Counted from the stretch's first letter, positions 56,095 to 64,000 are shown. The stretch is DNA of 64,000 bases from Maribacter orientalis (GCF_900109345.1 NZ_FNZN01000002.1:558001-622000), one strand, 5' to 3'. A program made the numbers and translations. The notes: generated by a model from the letters alone, not told the origin.

Positions 56095-56624
56095 TTAAAT
56101 GTCATAATATCGTAACCTATCGAACGAAATGATATGAAAAGGGATATCCCCTTTGCTAAAGTGCGGATAGGCCAGTTCTGTAATCTCAAAATCTTTGAAG
56201 TCATAAATGATTCCACTAAAGCTCCATTCCCTAAAATGCTTCAATAAAGGATAGACCACACTTTCTGTTTTACCCCTCCCTGCCGCACCAATTATAGCTA
56301 TCCCACGATGAATATTTTCAAGATATAATTTTCCTTTAGAGAATAGTAAAAATACCTTGTATTTTCCTTTTATAGTGGCGTTTTGATTTTTTGGAAAGAA
56401 TACAAAAAAAGGATATTAATGAAAAACAAAGGCAGCCCTATTAAAAGTAGCGCCAAGATAAACTGCCGTAAGCTACTGCTTTTATACCAGGCACCTAACA
56501 ATCAGAAAATCAGCCAAACCAAATTGAAATAAAATCCATATTTAAATATCCGGTCTACCATAAAACATATTCCACTTCCAAAAAGTAGTAAAACGATGAG
56601 CAATCCATTGTTCAATTCTTCCAT
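56095..56624 (-). pseudogene. Mobilization coupling protein (MobC/TraG-like), decayed
   Basis: Reading the minus strand gives MEELNNGLLIVLLLFGSGICFM with TM segments up to a stop at 56502-56504, more TM sequence in another frame (LLLIGLPLFFI), then a third piece: FLLFSKGKLYLENIHRGIAIIGAAGRGKTESVVYPLLKHF ... GIIYDFKDFE, ending about 56095. GAAGRGKT is the Walker A of VirD4/TraG-type coupling ATPases. At least one frameshift and a missing C-terminal half (Walker B not found) mark it as dead. It follows the relaxase remnant, the normal MobBC order. Confidence 0.78.
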
Positions 56625-56634
56625 AACAATCCTT

Positions 56635-57213
56635 TTAAATTCCAATTGAACACGCTTCAATAGCTCTTTTTATTCCTCTTCGCAATTGATGAAAAGTTTT
56701 AAGGGCCAACTGCGCTTTATTAGTTGGTATCGAATGGATAATCAATCTTGTTTTTGATAGTAATTTCAAAGCCAATGCCTTTTCATTAGTAGGCAGATTT
56801 ACCAATAGCACTTTGAATAAAACAGGGTCTTTGGTGAATACTTTTTTTGCAGTATACGTTTCAGCAAAGTTTCGATTGTACCCAAAGAGTTTATCAAACA
56901 ACTGTTCAGATTTTTCATAGAATCCATCTCTATTAAAACCACGTTGCACCTTTTGACCGTGCATTTGAACTTCGGAAGCTTAATATTTTGATCCTGAGGA
57001 AAGGCTAAACGAATTGGTCACATCCTTCCTGCTTACGATGATGTGAATATGGGATAGGTTACCCTCTTTTTTCATGCCAGCAACAATCATTTTACCATTT
57101 ATTTTATGGGGAGCGTTTTCTTTCAGTGGTTCTATTTCCTTTTCTATTTTCTTGATGGTATCTAGGACACGTACCCAATAAGATGCTATATATTTTAGTT
57201 CCTTTCTTAAGCA
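56635..57213 (-). pseudogene. Relaxase (MobB/BfmB-like), truncated with an in-frame stop
   Basis: Minus strand: ELKYIASYWVRVLDTIKKIEKEIE ... KINGKMIVAGMKKEGNLSHIHIIVSRKD with the HxH metal-binding motif of mobilization relaxases, then SLSSGSKY-stop-ASEVQ, and continuing in the same frame through the 109-residue piece HGQKVQRGFNRDGFYEKSEQLFDKLFGYNRNF ... SIPTNKAQLALKTF. A TAA replaces the expected Lys codon at about 56985, and the N-terminal catalytic Tyr region is missing. Together with the coupling remnant it indicates a former mobilizable or integrative conjugative element. Confidence 0.82.
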
Positions 57214-57302
57214 TACACGATATTAATTTTGATGCTGAAAGTGTAGCGCCATACAATTAACTAGCGTTATAACCTCTACAGCAAATATTAAAATAAGAGC
57301 CT

Positions 57303-57464
57303 TTAAAGGTGCTGATATACCGAATCCTCGAAGGTAGAAAATGCCAATTTCGTCCAATATTTGGTAACCGGTACATGTCTGTATTCCGACCTGTCTACCA
57401 ATTTTCTAATCGGATCATTCGAATCTTGTCGCTCAGCTACTTTGTCGAGTTGTTCTTTTGACAT
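57303..57464 (-). CDS. Small ORF of unknown function
   Basis: 53 codons: MSKEQLDKVAERQDSNDP... continuing RKLVDRSEYRHVPVTKYW, ending VYQHL. No family recognised and no signal peptide. It lies between the relaxase remnant and the SulP gene. It could be a genuine small protein, or the leftover end of a larger element gene. Only the open frame and plausible composition support it. Confidence 0.3.
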   Translation of the reverse strand: MSKEQLDKVAERQDSNDPIRKLVDRSEYRHVPVTKYWTKLAFSTFEDSVYQHL

Positions 57465-57502
57465 ACCCTACTAAAAGTTCACACTATGACCCATAGTGTG
57501 GT

Positions 57503-59380
57503 CTATATAATTTGTATAGTATCCTTTACATTTTGCTTTACCCACCCAAGGCATTGTGCAAAATTTTTGAATATATGTTCTTCCGGTATCAGGTTTGGGA
57601 TAATGTTTACCCGTTCCATCATATACCTAGGCTGTTTCAAAACATCCACTAAAAGAACGTTAATGTTCGATTTCTTCAGGTCTAGCAATACATCTTCAAG
57701 CGTATACAGACCGGACTGATCTAAGTACTGCATTTGACCCATTCTGATAATTACAGTACGTGCCGTTCTTGGAATTTGATTGGCCAAATTTTGAAATTCG
57801 CTGGTAGAACCAAAGAATAGAGGACCTTTAAGATGTTTGATAAAGACTTCTTCTTTTAGGTTTTCGGGAAAATTCGCTTCGTCGGCCCAGCCTTTTTCCC
57901 GTTTTAAGGTTTTCACATCGGAGCGTTCGGCCGTAAGGTCGCCCATTTTTTTCATGAACATTAATGAGGCAATGATTAGACCCACCCCTACGGCATACAC
58001 TAGGTTCCAAACGGATGATAGTATCATAACTACCAACATAATTATTACCTCTGAACTAAATTTGAAAGGACCTAACTTGGCGTCCTTGGGCATAAAAGGA
58101 ATAGCCTTTAAGCCCTTATAATCCATGACACCGATTCCCACTGTAATCAAGATGCCAGCAAGAACTGCGGCAGGAATTTGAGAGGCTATGGGGCCCAATG
58201 CCAATAGAATAATAAGCAGAAGAATGCCGGCGATCATACCGGATAGTTTTGTTTTTCCTCCCGCATTTATATTTACAACGGTACGAATGGTTGCACCGGC
58301 TCCGGGAATACCCCCAAAAACTGCCGCTATGCTGTTCCCTATTCCTTGCCCGATCAACTCCTTATTTGGACGGTGCTTTGTTTTGGTCATGTTATCAGCA
58401 ACAACGGATGTCAACAGCGAATCAATGGCTCCTAACAATGCGAGGGTCAAGGCAGTAAATATATACGGGGTAATTGAGCTTAGCTGAAATTGGGTGAAAA
58501 TTTTTAGGTTGGGTAAAGGAAAGCCACCTGGAATCTGTTCTATAGGGCGATAATCCAACCCAACACCATAAGCTACTCCAGAAACTATAAGCAGGGCAAC
58601 CAAGGCACTAGGTATTGATGAGGTAATTTTCTTAAAACCATAAATGATAATAATTGTGGATAAGGCTAGAATCAATTCCAGCCAATCGATGTGCTGTAAA
58701 GCTCTTGGAAGTACTTTAATAGCACCTATAACTCCCGAAGCCTCTTTATTGGCCAAGGTCTTGGCTTCCTTTAAAATAACTTCATCAGTTACTTCATTTG
58801 CTCTGACAATTGTTTCTTGAAAATCCTCTAGTACCAAAATACCTTCCCCGGTCTCCTCCCTAAGGATGTCACCCAAAATTATCTCTTCGGCCTCAGGTTT
58901 GAACCCTTCAACAAAATTGATATCCTCTTTGGGATAGTAACCAATGGAAGGGAGAATTTGGGTCACCAGGATAATGATCCCGATTGCCGTCATAAAACCG
59001 GAAACCACTGGATAGGGGATATACCGTATATATCTTCCGATTCCCATAAGACCGAGGCCGATCTGCATAAGTCCAGCCAGAATAAAAACCAATAAAATAG
59101 CGGGCATTGCTTTCTCTAAGCTACCATCGTTTACCGCAACAATACCTGCAATGACTACCATGCTTACGGCTGTCATTGGAGCGGTAGGGCCTGAAATCTG
59201 TGTGTTCGTACCCCCAAAAAGTGCGGCAAAAAAACTAATAAAAATAGCACCATATAGCCCTGCACTTGGCCCCATTCCGGAACTTACACCAAAAGCCAAT
59301 GCCAAGGGCAGCGCTACGATACCTGCTGTTATGCCGCCAAATACGTCGCCTTTTAAATTAGTAAAAATTTTCTTCATCAT
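57503..59380 (-). CDS. SulP family inorganic anion transporter with STAS domain
   Basis: Inner-membrane SLC26-type transporter for sulfate, bicarbonate or similar anions. 625 residues from ATG 59380 (or 59377). The N-terminal 14-TM region has the signature LKGDVFGGITAGIVALPLALAFGVSSGMGPSAGLYGA and SGPTAPMTAVSMVVIAG. An acidic insert (about 155-215: FKPEAEEIILGDILREETGEG...) separates TM segments. The cytoplasmic STAS domain (about 500-610) includes VIIRMGQMQYLDQSGLYTLEDVL. Last gene of the minus-strand Gre/Gdh cluster, 191 bp after the preceding gene, with no obvious promoter in that gap. Confidence 0.93.
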   Translation of the reverse strand: MMKKIFTNLKGDVFGGITAGIVALPLALAFGVSSGMGPSAGLYGAIFISFFAALFGGTNTQISGPTAPMTAVSMVVIAGIVAVNDGSLEKAMPAILLVFILAGLMQIGLGLMGIGRYIRYIPYPVVSGFMTAIGIIILVTQILPSIGYYPKEDINFVEGFKPEAEEIILGDILREETGEGILVLEDFQETIVRANEVTDEVILKEAKTLANKEASGVIGAIKVLPRALQHIDWLELILALSTIIIIYGFKKITSSIPSALVALLIVSGVAYGVGLDYRPIEQIPGGFPLPNLKIFTQFQLSSITPYIFTALTLALLGAIDSLLTSVVADNMTKTKHRPNKELIGQGIGNSIAAVFGGIPGAGATIRTVVNINAGGKTKLSGMIAGILLLIILLALGPIASQIPAAVLAGILITVGIGVMDYKGLKAIPFMPKDAKLGPFKFSSEVIIMLVVMILSSVWNLVYAVGVGLIIASLMFMKKMGDLTAERSDVKTLKREKGWADEANFPENLKEEVFIKHLKGPLFFGSTSEFQNLANQIPRTARTVIIRMGQMQYLDQSGLYTLEDVLLDLKKSNINVLLVDVLKQPRYMMERVNIIPNLIPEEHIFKNFAQCLGWVKQNVKDTIQII

Positions 59381-59571
59381 TAATTTGCTTATTATTAAGA
59401 ATTTAAGTCCTGGATTTACCAGATGTAAAAAATATTTTTGGCGAAAAGGTTAAATCCTTTAATACAATTTATTATGATTCCAATCCTCTTTAAAGTAGAA
59501 TGGACAACACCTTAAGGAATCTTTTTTTGCAAGTTGAATCGTTTTCTGAATTGAGCACCGATAATAGTATA

Positions 59572-59967
59572 TTACTGCGTGTCCACTTCCGACAAAATTT
59601 TTGAGAATACCCTTGTTTTTATTGTTCTGTAGTTTTTGAGATGGTCGATATAAACGTTTCGATTTTTTTCGTGATGATGCAAGTAATACGCATCGCATGC
59701 TACCGTATCACACTCTATCGCCTTACCCAATGAGCTCTCATAGCGATGGAGCGTAGCCAAATGCAAGGTATTATCACTTCTCAAGGACAATAATTGTTGG
59801 TAAAGCTCCCTATTATGTAACATTCGGTCTCCGATATTGAGCAGATATTCCAATTCTTCGTTTACATAAGAAAGGGCTTCGGCCCAATTTACGACCTCCG
59901 CTTTGTCCTTCTTGGCCATAATACTGGCATCCGATTCATGTGCATAAATTTTTTTTGTCCCGTTCAT
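59572..59967 (-). CDS. Predicted helical protein of unknown function
   Basis: 131 residues, no signal peptide and no TM. Composition and heptad-like spacing (NWAEALSYVNEELEYLLNIGDRMLHNRELYQQLLSLRSDN) point to a helical bundle, followed by a His-rich DAYYLHHHEKNRNVYIDHLKNYRTIKTRVFSKIL. No family recognised. Its ATG overlaps the stop of the GreA/GreB-like gene by 4 bp (ATGA), so the two are translationally coupled and likely act together. Confidence 0.75.
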   Translation of the reverse strand: MNGTKKIYAHESDASIMAKKDKAEVVNWAEALSYVNEELEYLLNIGDRMLHNRELYQQLLSLRSDNTLHLATLHRYESSLGKAIECDTVACDAYYLHHHEKNRNVYIDHLKNYRTIKTRVFSKILSEVDTQ

Positions 59968-60383
59968 AATACCATATCTAGATTTATGTGTTTTTTTTCA
60001 TGATTTATTTTTTCTATGGTCAGTTCCTTTACACCGTTCGGAAACTCCCAAATAATTGTATCACCCTCGGCATAGCCGATGACGGCGGCTCCCATAGGGG
60101 TTGTAATTGAAATTTTATCCTCCTTTATATTACTTTCGGTAGGGAGTACCAACTGAAATGTTTTATGCCATCCTTCCTTTGAACCGATTGTAATTACAGA
60201 ATTAAAGCGGACCACATCGGCCGGCATTTTTGCATCTTCTACGATCTTGGCGGATTCTAGCTCACCCAATAATTTCTTTACGGACTTTCGCAGTGTCTCG
60301 TCCTTATAATATCCCGATAGATTCATCAACCTTTTCAGGAGCACATACTCTTTCTTCTCTATTATTAAATTTCCATGCTTCAT
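59964..60383 (-). CDS. GreA/GreB-like (Rnk-type) transcription factor, copy 1
   Basis: 139 residues. A short N-terminal helical part (ETLRKSVKKLLGELESA) replaces the long coiled coil of true GreA, followed by a GreA/GreB C-terminal FKBP-like domain: FNSVITIGSKEGWHKTFQLVLPTESN..., TTPMGAAVIGYAEGDTIIWEFPNGVKELTIEKI. Such proteins bind the RNA polymerase secondary channel or act as Rnk-like regulators. The acidic tip needed for RNA cleavage is not obvious, so regulation is more likely than backtrack rescue. Paralog at 63097-63579. Confidence 0.85.
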   Translation of the reverse strand: MKHGNLIIEKKEYVLLKRLMNLSGYYKDETLRKSVKKLLGELESAKIVEDAKMPADVVRFNSVITIGSKEGWHKTFQLVLPTESNIKEDKISITTPMGAAVIGYAEGDTIIWEFPNGVKELTIEKINHEKKHINLDMVL

Positions 60384-60444
60384 TACCTATCTATTTAATT
60401 TAAAATCCGATCTGAAAACCAGTTTCAAAATTTATTCGTTGCAA

Positions 60445-61737
60445 TTATGGAAATATTCCCCTTTGTACATAAGCTTCTTCCAAACGCTGTATCGCTATTA
60501 TAAAGGCGGCCGTACGCATATCCACTTTTTTTTCTTTAGACACTTCCATGACTTTGGTAAAGGATTCTTTCATCTTTTTTTCCAACTTTGTCAATACCTC
60601 TTCCAATTGCCATATCTCACCATTCCGGTTCTGTAGCCACTCAAAATAACTACCTATGACCCCGCCAGAATTGCAAAGAATATCCGGGATAATATCAATA
60701 CCTTTTTCAAGTAGAATCTTTTCCGCTTCCACATCTGTAGGTCCGTTTGCTCCTTCCGCAATAAGATAGGCCCTTATTTTAGATGCATTTTCTGCGGTTA
60801 TTTGGTTACCCAGTGCAGCTGGAATACAGATATCACAATCCAAACCAAAAAAATCTGAATTTTCGATTCCTATCGACCCTTTAAAATTTTGAATACTTCC
60901 ATTGTTCCCTTTTGTATATTCCAAGAGGTTCTCTACAGAAATACCATTTTCATTATATATAGTCCCGAACGCATCTTGAACACCGGTTAGAAGGGCACCT
61001 TCTTTTTCCATAAAATGGGCGGCCCAATATCCAACATTACCAAACCCTTGGACAATGAACTTTTTACCTTTTAGAGAAATATTATTACTATTCGCCCAGA
61101 ATTTAATGGTAAGGAAAACACCGTAGCCTGTGGCACGGTCCCGTCCCTCGGAACCACCTGCACCAATAGGTTTTCCCGTTACTACGTGCATATTTGTAGA
61201 ACGTTCTGCTGGAGATTTTGTGGACATGTAAGTGTCCAATATCCAGGCCATGGTCTGTGGGTTGGTGTTTACATCGGGCGCTGGTATATCTAGTTCCGGA
61301 CCAATGTTATCACCTAAAGCATAGGTGAACCTTCTTGTAATACGTTCCAATTCTGCCTTTGAATATTTTGATGGATCAAGTTGAATTCCCCCTTTGGCTC
61401 CACCATAGGGTAAACCTGCCAATGAGGTTTTCCACGTCATCCACATTGCCAATGCCCGTGCGGCATCGATATCTACGGTAGGGTGATAGCGTAAACCTCC
61501 TTTGTAGGGCCCTAATGCGTTATTATGTTGAACGCGGTATCCGGTAAATATTGTTACTTCACCATTGTCCATACGAACAGGAAAATGTACCACGAACTCA
61601 TTGTTGGTTACCTCTAAAATTTTTCTGATGTTGCCGTTAAGGTTTATGATATTTGCGGCATTATCGAACTGGCGCATCACATTTTCCAGCATACCTTGTT
61701 TACGTTGCTTCAATGGCATTGCTAATTTTGTTGTCAT
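60445..61737 (-). CDS. gdhA: Glutamate dehydrogenase (Glu/Leu/Phe/Val dehydrogenase family)
   Basis: Interconverts glutamate and 2-oxoglutarate plus ammonia. 430 residues, full length. Substrate-binding and catalytic Lys in GLPYGGAKGGIQLDPSKYS, GPELDIPAPDVNTNPQTMAW, dinucleotide fold FIVQGFGNVGYWAAHFM, and AANQITAENA-like ALGNQITAENA. The length and these motifs match the catabolic NAD-type hexameric enzymes rather than the E. coli NADP form; cofactor use is inferred. It lies 2 bp after the small Cys-rich gene. Possible nitrogen-linked control by the NtrC-family regulator at the window edge. Confidence 0.95.
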   Translation of the reverse strand: MTTKLAMPLKQRKQGMLENVMRQFDNAANIINLNGNIRKILEVTNNEFVVHFPVRMDNGEVTIFTGYRVQHNNALGPYKGGLRYHPTVDIDAARALAMWMTWKTSLAGLPYGGAKGGIQLDPSKYSKAELERITRRFTYALGDNIGPELDIPAPDVNTNPQTMAWILDTYMSTKSPAERSTNMHVVTGKPIGAGGSEGRDRATGYGVFLTIKFWANSNNISLKGKKFIVQGFGNVGYWAAHFMEKEGALLTGVQDAFGTIYNENGISVENLLEYTKGNNGSIQNFKGSIGIENSDFFGLDCDICIPAALGNQITAENASKIRAYLIAEGANGPTDVEAEKILLEKGIDIIPDILCNSGGVIGSYFEWLQNRNGEIWQLEEVLTKLEKKMKESFTKVMEVSKEKKVDMRTAAFIIAIQRLEEAYVQRGIFP

Positions 61738-61739
61738 TT

Positions 61740-61943
61740 TTATAGTATTACGATTATATTCTGTTCATTTTGAAAATGTTCTTCACTTGTTATTTCAAGG
61801 GATACTAGAGTCAATGGAAAATAATCTTTGTCCAACTCATGTACGTACTCGCTACAGGAGTAAATATTTTGATGATTTCTTGTCAACGAACAGTGGAGCA
61901 TATTGCGACAAGTGCTGCATATACTTAGTTTATAATTTTTCAT
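61740..61943 (-). CDS. Small cysteine-rich protein (CxxC ... C ... C)
   Basis: 67 residues. The N-terminal third reads SICSTCRNMLHCSLTRNHQNIYSCSEYV, with four Cys spaced CxxC-x4-C-x11-C, a probable zinc site. Similar small zinc-ribbon-like proteins are frequent in Bacteroidota. The rest is polar. It is packed between the membrane sensor gene (19 bp) and gdhA (2 bp), all on one strand, supporting a real gene. Function unknown. Confidence 0.6.
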   Translation of the reverse strand: MKNYKLSICSTCRNMLHCSLTRNHQNIYSCSEYVHELDKDYFPLTLVSLEITSEEHFQNEQNIIVIL

Positions 61944-61962
61944 CCGTTTTATTCTGTATACG

Positions 61963-62604
61963 TTAATTAGGGGAGGGCTCGTTAGGATGTGCGTGAAGCA
62001 GCTTCATCGGATTAAATATCAATACCAGCATAGTGATTCCAATAACCACCATAAATGCAACTTCAAGTTTGGAAAGTAGAATGTTCATTCCCAAGGATTT
62101 GTTCGATAATTGGGTCATTAATTCACTTTCCTCTAACTGGATATTCGCGAGGCCATCTAGACTTGACCTCATTTCTTCCAGCTTTTTACCAGCGGCTACG
62201 GTATAAGTTGACAGTTCATTACCTGATGTTTCCGTAATCCGATTTTCAATTTCCTGCAATTTTGAAAACTGATTTTTAAGCTTGTTAAGTAAGTTGAATT
62301 CTTTAGGGGTCAATTGTGTGGCTTCAAAATCTACCAACAGCTTCTGTACTTTTTGATTCTCAGTTGCTATCGGTGCATTGTTTTCGTTTGAGATAATCCG
62401 TAATTCCTTACCGTGAAATATAGTGGTCAACTGATAAATAAAATTCTGTACCACGACCCGGTCCTTATAGACCGAATTGACTGTAGTTTGAATCGTAGAA
62501 AAGTGCCTTTGGTCCAATCTATTTGTGCCCAGCACCAGCAAAAATGCCACTACCAGAACCAACCCTATTTGTATACGTTGTGGAATTGTAAGTTTTGTGA
62601 ACAT
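61963..62604 (-). CDS. Membrane protein with periplasmic four-helix-bundle (4HB/MCP-like) sensor
   Basis: 213 residues: TM1 (IQIGLVLVVAFLLVLGTNRL, about 11-30), a periplasmic helical domain of about 145 residues with the 4HB chemoreceptor layout, and TM2 (VAFMVVIGITMLVLIF, about 182-197), then only 15 cytoplasmic residues. There is no HAMP, kinase or methyl-accepting domain, so it must signal through a partner or serve another role. It lies in the same run as the Gre-like genes, downstream of the response regulator. Confidence 0.8.
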   Translation of the reverse strand: MFTKLTIPQRIQIGLVLVVAFLLVLGTNRLDQRHFSTIQTTVNSVYKDRVVVQNFIYQLTTIFHGKELRIISNENNAPIATENQKVQKLLVDFEATQLTPKEFNLLNKLKNQFSKLQEIENRITETSGNELSTYTVAAGKKLEEMRSSLDGLANIQLEESELMTQLSNKSLGMNILLSKLEVAFMVVIGITMLVLIFNPMKLLHAHPNEPSPN

Positions 62605-62737
62605 GGGCTCTATTTTTTTAAGGCTATTTGTCTATTTTGAGTAGTCTTTCCATTTTCATAAACCCACCTGGCCTTGTCTTTTAGTTGAGCAAAACAAATT
62701 CTTAAAGACCAAGCGGGTTTCATCAACCAATTAATTT

Positions 62738-63100
62738 TTACAGTACCTCCAACTCACCGGAAGCCAAAGCCTTTTCAAAATCAGCCGATACCACGGTGTG
62801 ACTACCAAAGAAACGGTTTCCATCGGTTCGCTTAATTTTTACTTGGGTCGTACCGTCTTTCTTTTCCTTTATGGCGGTTACGACCACTTTTTCTCCTTCC
62901 GCGCGCTTATAATTTGCGATACCACCTCTTTTGATAATGAAGTTGGCTCTGGGAAAATTAATGTGTTTGTACGTGTTCGTCTCAGGTTTACCGATTTCTA
63001 GGATATCACCTACTTTAACGTCGGTCACTTCTTGGTTAACGGTGCTCTGGGCACTCAACATGCTTACTGAGAATAATAGGGCAATTACATATTTGATCAT
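62738..63100 (-). CDS. Periplasmic/secreted protein of unknown function
   Basis: 120 residues with a signal peptide (MIKYVIALLFSVSMLSAQ, cleaved about residue 18). The mature part is beta-rich (VKVGDILEIGKPETNTYKHINFPRANFIIKRGGIANYKRAEGEKVVVTAIKEK...). I recall similar small Flavobacteriia proteins but know no function. Its ATG overlaps the stop of the upstream GreA/GreB-like gene by 4 bp, so it is translated in concert with a cytoplasmic transcription factor, an unusual pairing. Confidence 0.8.
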   Translation of the reverse strand: MIKYVIALLFSVSMLSAQSTVNQEVTDVKVGDILEIGKPETNTYKHINFPRANFIIKRGGIANYKRAEGEKVVVTAIKEKKDGTTQVKIKRTDGNRFFGSHTVVSADFEKALASGELEVL

Positions 63101-63579
63101 AATTGTTTATTTAGGGTTAATGAATTAGTATATCCTTTTGGCAAAGATTCTTTGATGATATCTTCTGAGATATCAATTTTTATTTTCTTTTTAAGTTGTT
63201 TTACTTTTTCAACGGTTAGTGACAAAACACTTCCAGGAAGGCCGAATTGGATTTTATCCCCTTTGGATAACCCAATTAGCGATGCACCCAAACTGCTTAT
63301 CACCGAAACTTTATTTCTCTTTAAATTTTCTTCACTCGGTGCCACAATCTGAAAGGTTTCTTTCCATTTAGATCCGCACTTAACAATGATCTTGGAGTAT
63401 AATTGGATAATCTCGGCCGGTAGGTGCTCTTCTTCCAGGATAATGGAATTACTCATTTTCGTTTCCAGTATCTCCAAAACATTCTTATGGGAATAGTCCT
63501 CCATTGCACAATCCATTTGCAGATACTGTTTTATAATCACAAAATCTTTTTTGCAGAAAACAAGACTACCGTACTTCAT
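63097..63579 (-). CDS. GreA/GreB-like (Rnk-type) transcription factor, copy 2
   Basis: 160 residues, a paralog of 59964-60383. Shared opening (KYGSLVFCKKDFVIIKQYLQ versus KHGNLIIEKKEYVLLKRLMN), the helical segment, then the C-terminal domain LYSKIIVKCGSKWKETFQIVAPSEEN..., ISSLGASLIGLSKGDKIQFGLPGSVLSLTVEKVKQ. First gene of the cluster after the response regulator, with a 296-bp upstream gap that holds a palindrome and a possible sigma-54 site. Confidence 0.85.
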   Translation of the reverse strand: MKYGSLVFCKKDFVIIKQYLQMDCAMEDYSHKNVLEILETKMSNSIILEEEHLPAEIIQLYSKIIVKCGSKWKETFQIVAPSEENLKRNKVSVISSLGASLIGLSKGDKIQFGLPGSVLSLTVEKVKQLKKKIKIDISEDIIKESLPKGYTNSLTLNKQL

Positions 63580-63730
63580 CTTTCTTCATTTTTAGATTTG
63601 ACTTCACTATCCGTGCTTCCTGTTTTAATTTCATCATTGATGCACCCCTTTTTATTAAGGGATATTCTAGTGCTTTGAATCGATGCTAAAAACAGTAACA
63701 TATACTATTGTTTGTGTCCGTTCCATTAAA

Positions 63731-63768
63731 GGCAAATGGCATGCCCTAAAACTTATTAGCGCATGCCA
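63731..63768 (-). promoter_or_regulatory. Palindrome and possible sigma-54 promoter upstream of the Gre-like cluster
   Basis: TGGCATGC (63737-63744) and GCATGCCA (63761-63768) form an inverted repeat with a 16-bp spacer. Overlapping it on the minus strand, GGCATGCCATTTGCC (63731-63745) has GG and GC separated by exactly 10 bp, with TTGC intact but GGCAT for GGCAC, a weak sigma-54 -24/-12 candidate about 150 bp before the ATG at 63579. Confidence 0.35.
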
Positions 63769-63853
63769 AAATATATAACATATTGAAAATCAGCTATAAA
63801 TATTTTAAAATATGGGTTTGGAAGTTTTGGAAAGTGGGGACAATTTCCTCAGG

Positions 63854-63877
63854 TGGGGAAATATCCCCCATTTTTTT
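63854..63877 (+). other. Hairpin at the 3' end of the response regulator gene
   Basis: TGGGG-AAATATC-CCCCA followed by T7 on the plus strand. In minus-strand transcripts it forms a stem without a T tail, so it is not a canonical terminator for the response regulator. A second GGGGAC/GTCCCC-like element lies just to its left. Confidence 0.35.
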
Positions 63878-64000
63878 AGTTTAATTTATCGCGTAAGGTC
63901 TTACGGTCTATCTGTAGAATTTTGGCCGCTTTGGTCTTGTTACCTTTTGTGTGCTCCAATACACGTTGTACGTATTCTTTTTCCATAGCTTTTAGTGTAA
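63876..64000 (-). CDS. NtrC-family sigma-54-dependent response regulator, C-terminus only
   Basis: Only the last ~40 codons are in the window. The frame reads TLKAMEKEYVQRVLEHTKGNKTKAAKILQIDRKTLRDKLN-stop: a Fis-type helix-turn-helix as found at the end of NtrC-like enhancer-binding proteins (usual order receiver, AAA+, Fis HTH). Gene continues beyond base 64000. It is on the same strand as the Gre/Gdh/SulP run and probably controls it. Confidence 0.85.
   Translation of the reverse strand, partial: TLKAMEKEYVQRVLEHTKGNKTKAAKILQIDRKTLRDKLN

Noticed and set aside
59459-59698. 79-codon minus-strand ORF before SulP
   Set aside because: It overlaps the end of the helical-protein gene in another frame and has no recognisable features.

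Overview
This window comes from a low-GC chromosome of the Bacteroidota, most likely a marine Flavobacteriaceae (Maribacter/Zobellia/Arenibacter-like; inferred from protein character, not from a search). Support includes Bacteroidota-type promoters (TTG, 19 bp, TAnnTTTG) at several genes, A-rich start contexts without Shine-Dalgarno sites, an IPExxxVDY-family gene beside pyk, an OmpA protein with thrombospondin type 3 repeats, and the 632-residue form of PurF.

Layout. 1-12.1 kb: two RND efflux systems (the first cut by the window edge), separated by a CYTH protein, dinB and a small secreted/membrane protein. 12.4-23.4 kb: housekeeping genes (PAS protein, pyk, IPExxxVDY, rnc, fabF, acpP, purN, rnhA, a degenerate metallopeptidase-like TPR protein, a PfkB kinase, purF). 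23.4-24.4 kb: no protein genes, but five tandem copies of a ~70-nt small RNA gene, each with its own -7 promoter element and its own covarying terminator; this is the most interesting element of the window. 24.4-35.9 kb: superoxide dismutase, an AddA/AddB-like helicase-nuclease pair split around kbl and an OmpA gene, an SDR and a sugar transporter.

36.0-51.7 kb is an oxidative/hydrolytic catabolic block, all on the minus strand: a PQQ dehydrogenase with an internal cytochrome c domain, three paralogous Tat-exported molybdenum hydroxylase large subunits with two nearly identical [2Fe-2S] small subunits, a flavodoxin lipoprotein, a Tat aldo/keto reductase, two alpha/beta-hydrolase-fold esterases and two NTF2-like secreted proteins. 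A divergent AraC regulator follows. The substrate is not evident.

52.8-57.5 kb is a decayed genomic island: a truncated aldo/keto reductase head-to-head with a truncated DUF4143-type ATPase, a ParDE module, an orphan MbcA/ParS-type antitoxin domain, a frameshifted RhuM-Fic gene, the 3' half of a tRNA-Ala(GGC) broken in the anticodon loop (an att-site scar), and pseudogenes of a mobilization coupling protein and relaxase.

57.5-64 kb is a minus-strand cluster: SulP transporter, a helical protein, two GreA/GreB-like proteins, glutamate dehydrogenase, a small Cys-rich protein, a 4-helix-bundle membrane sensor and a periplasmic protein. It lies downstream of the C-terminus of a Fis-type (NtrC-family) response regulator, suggesting a co-regulated stress or nitrogen-related set (inference).
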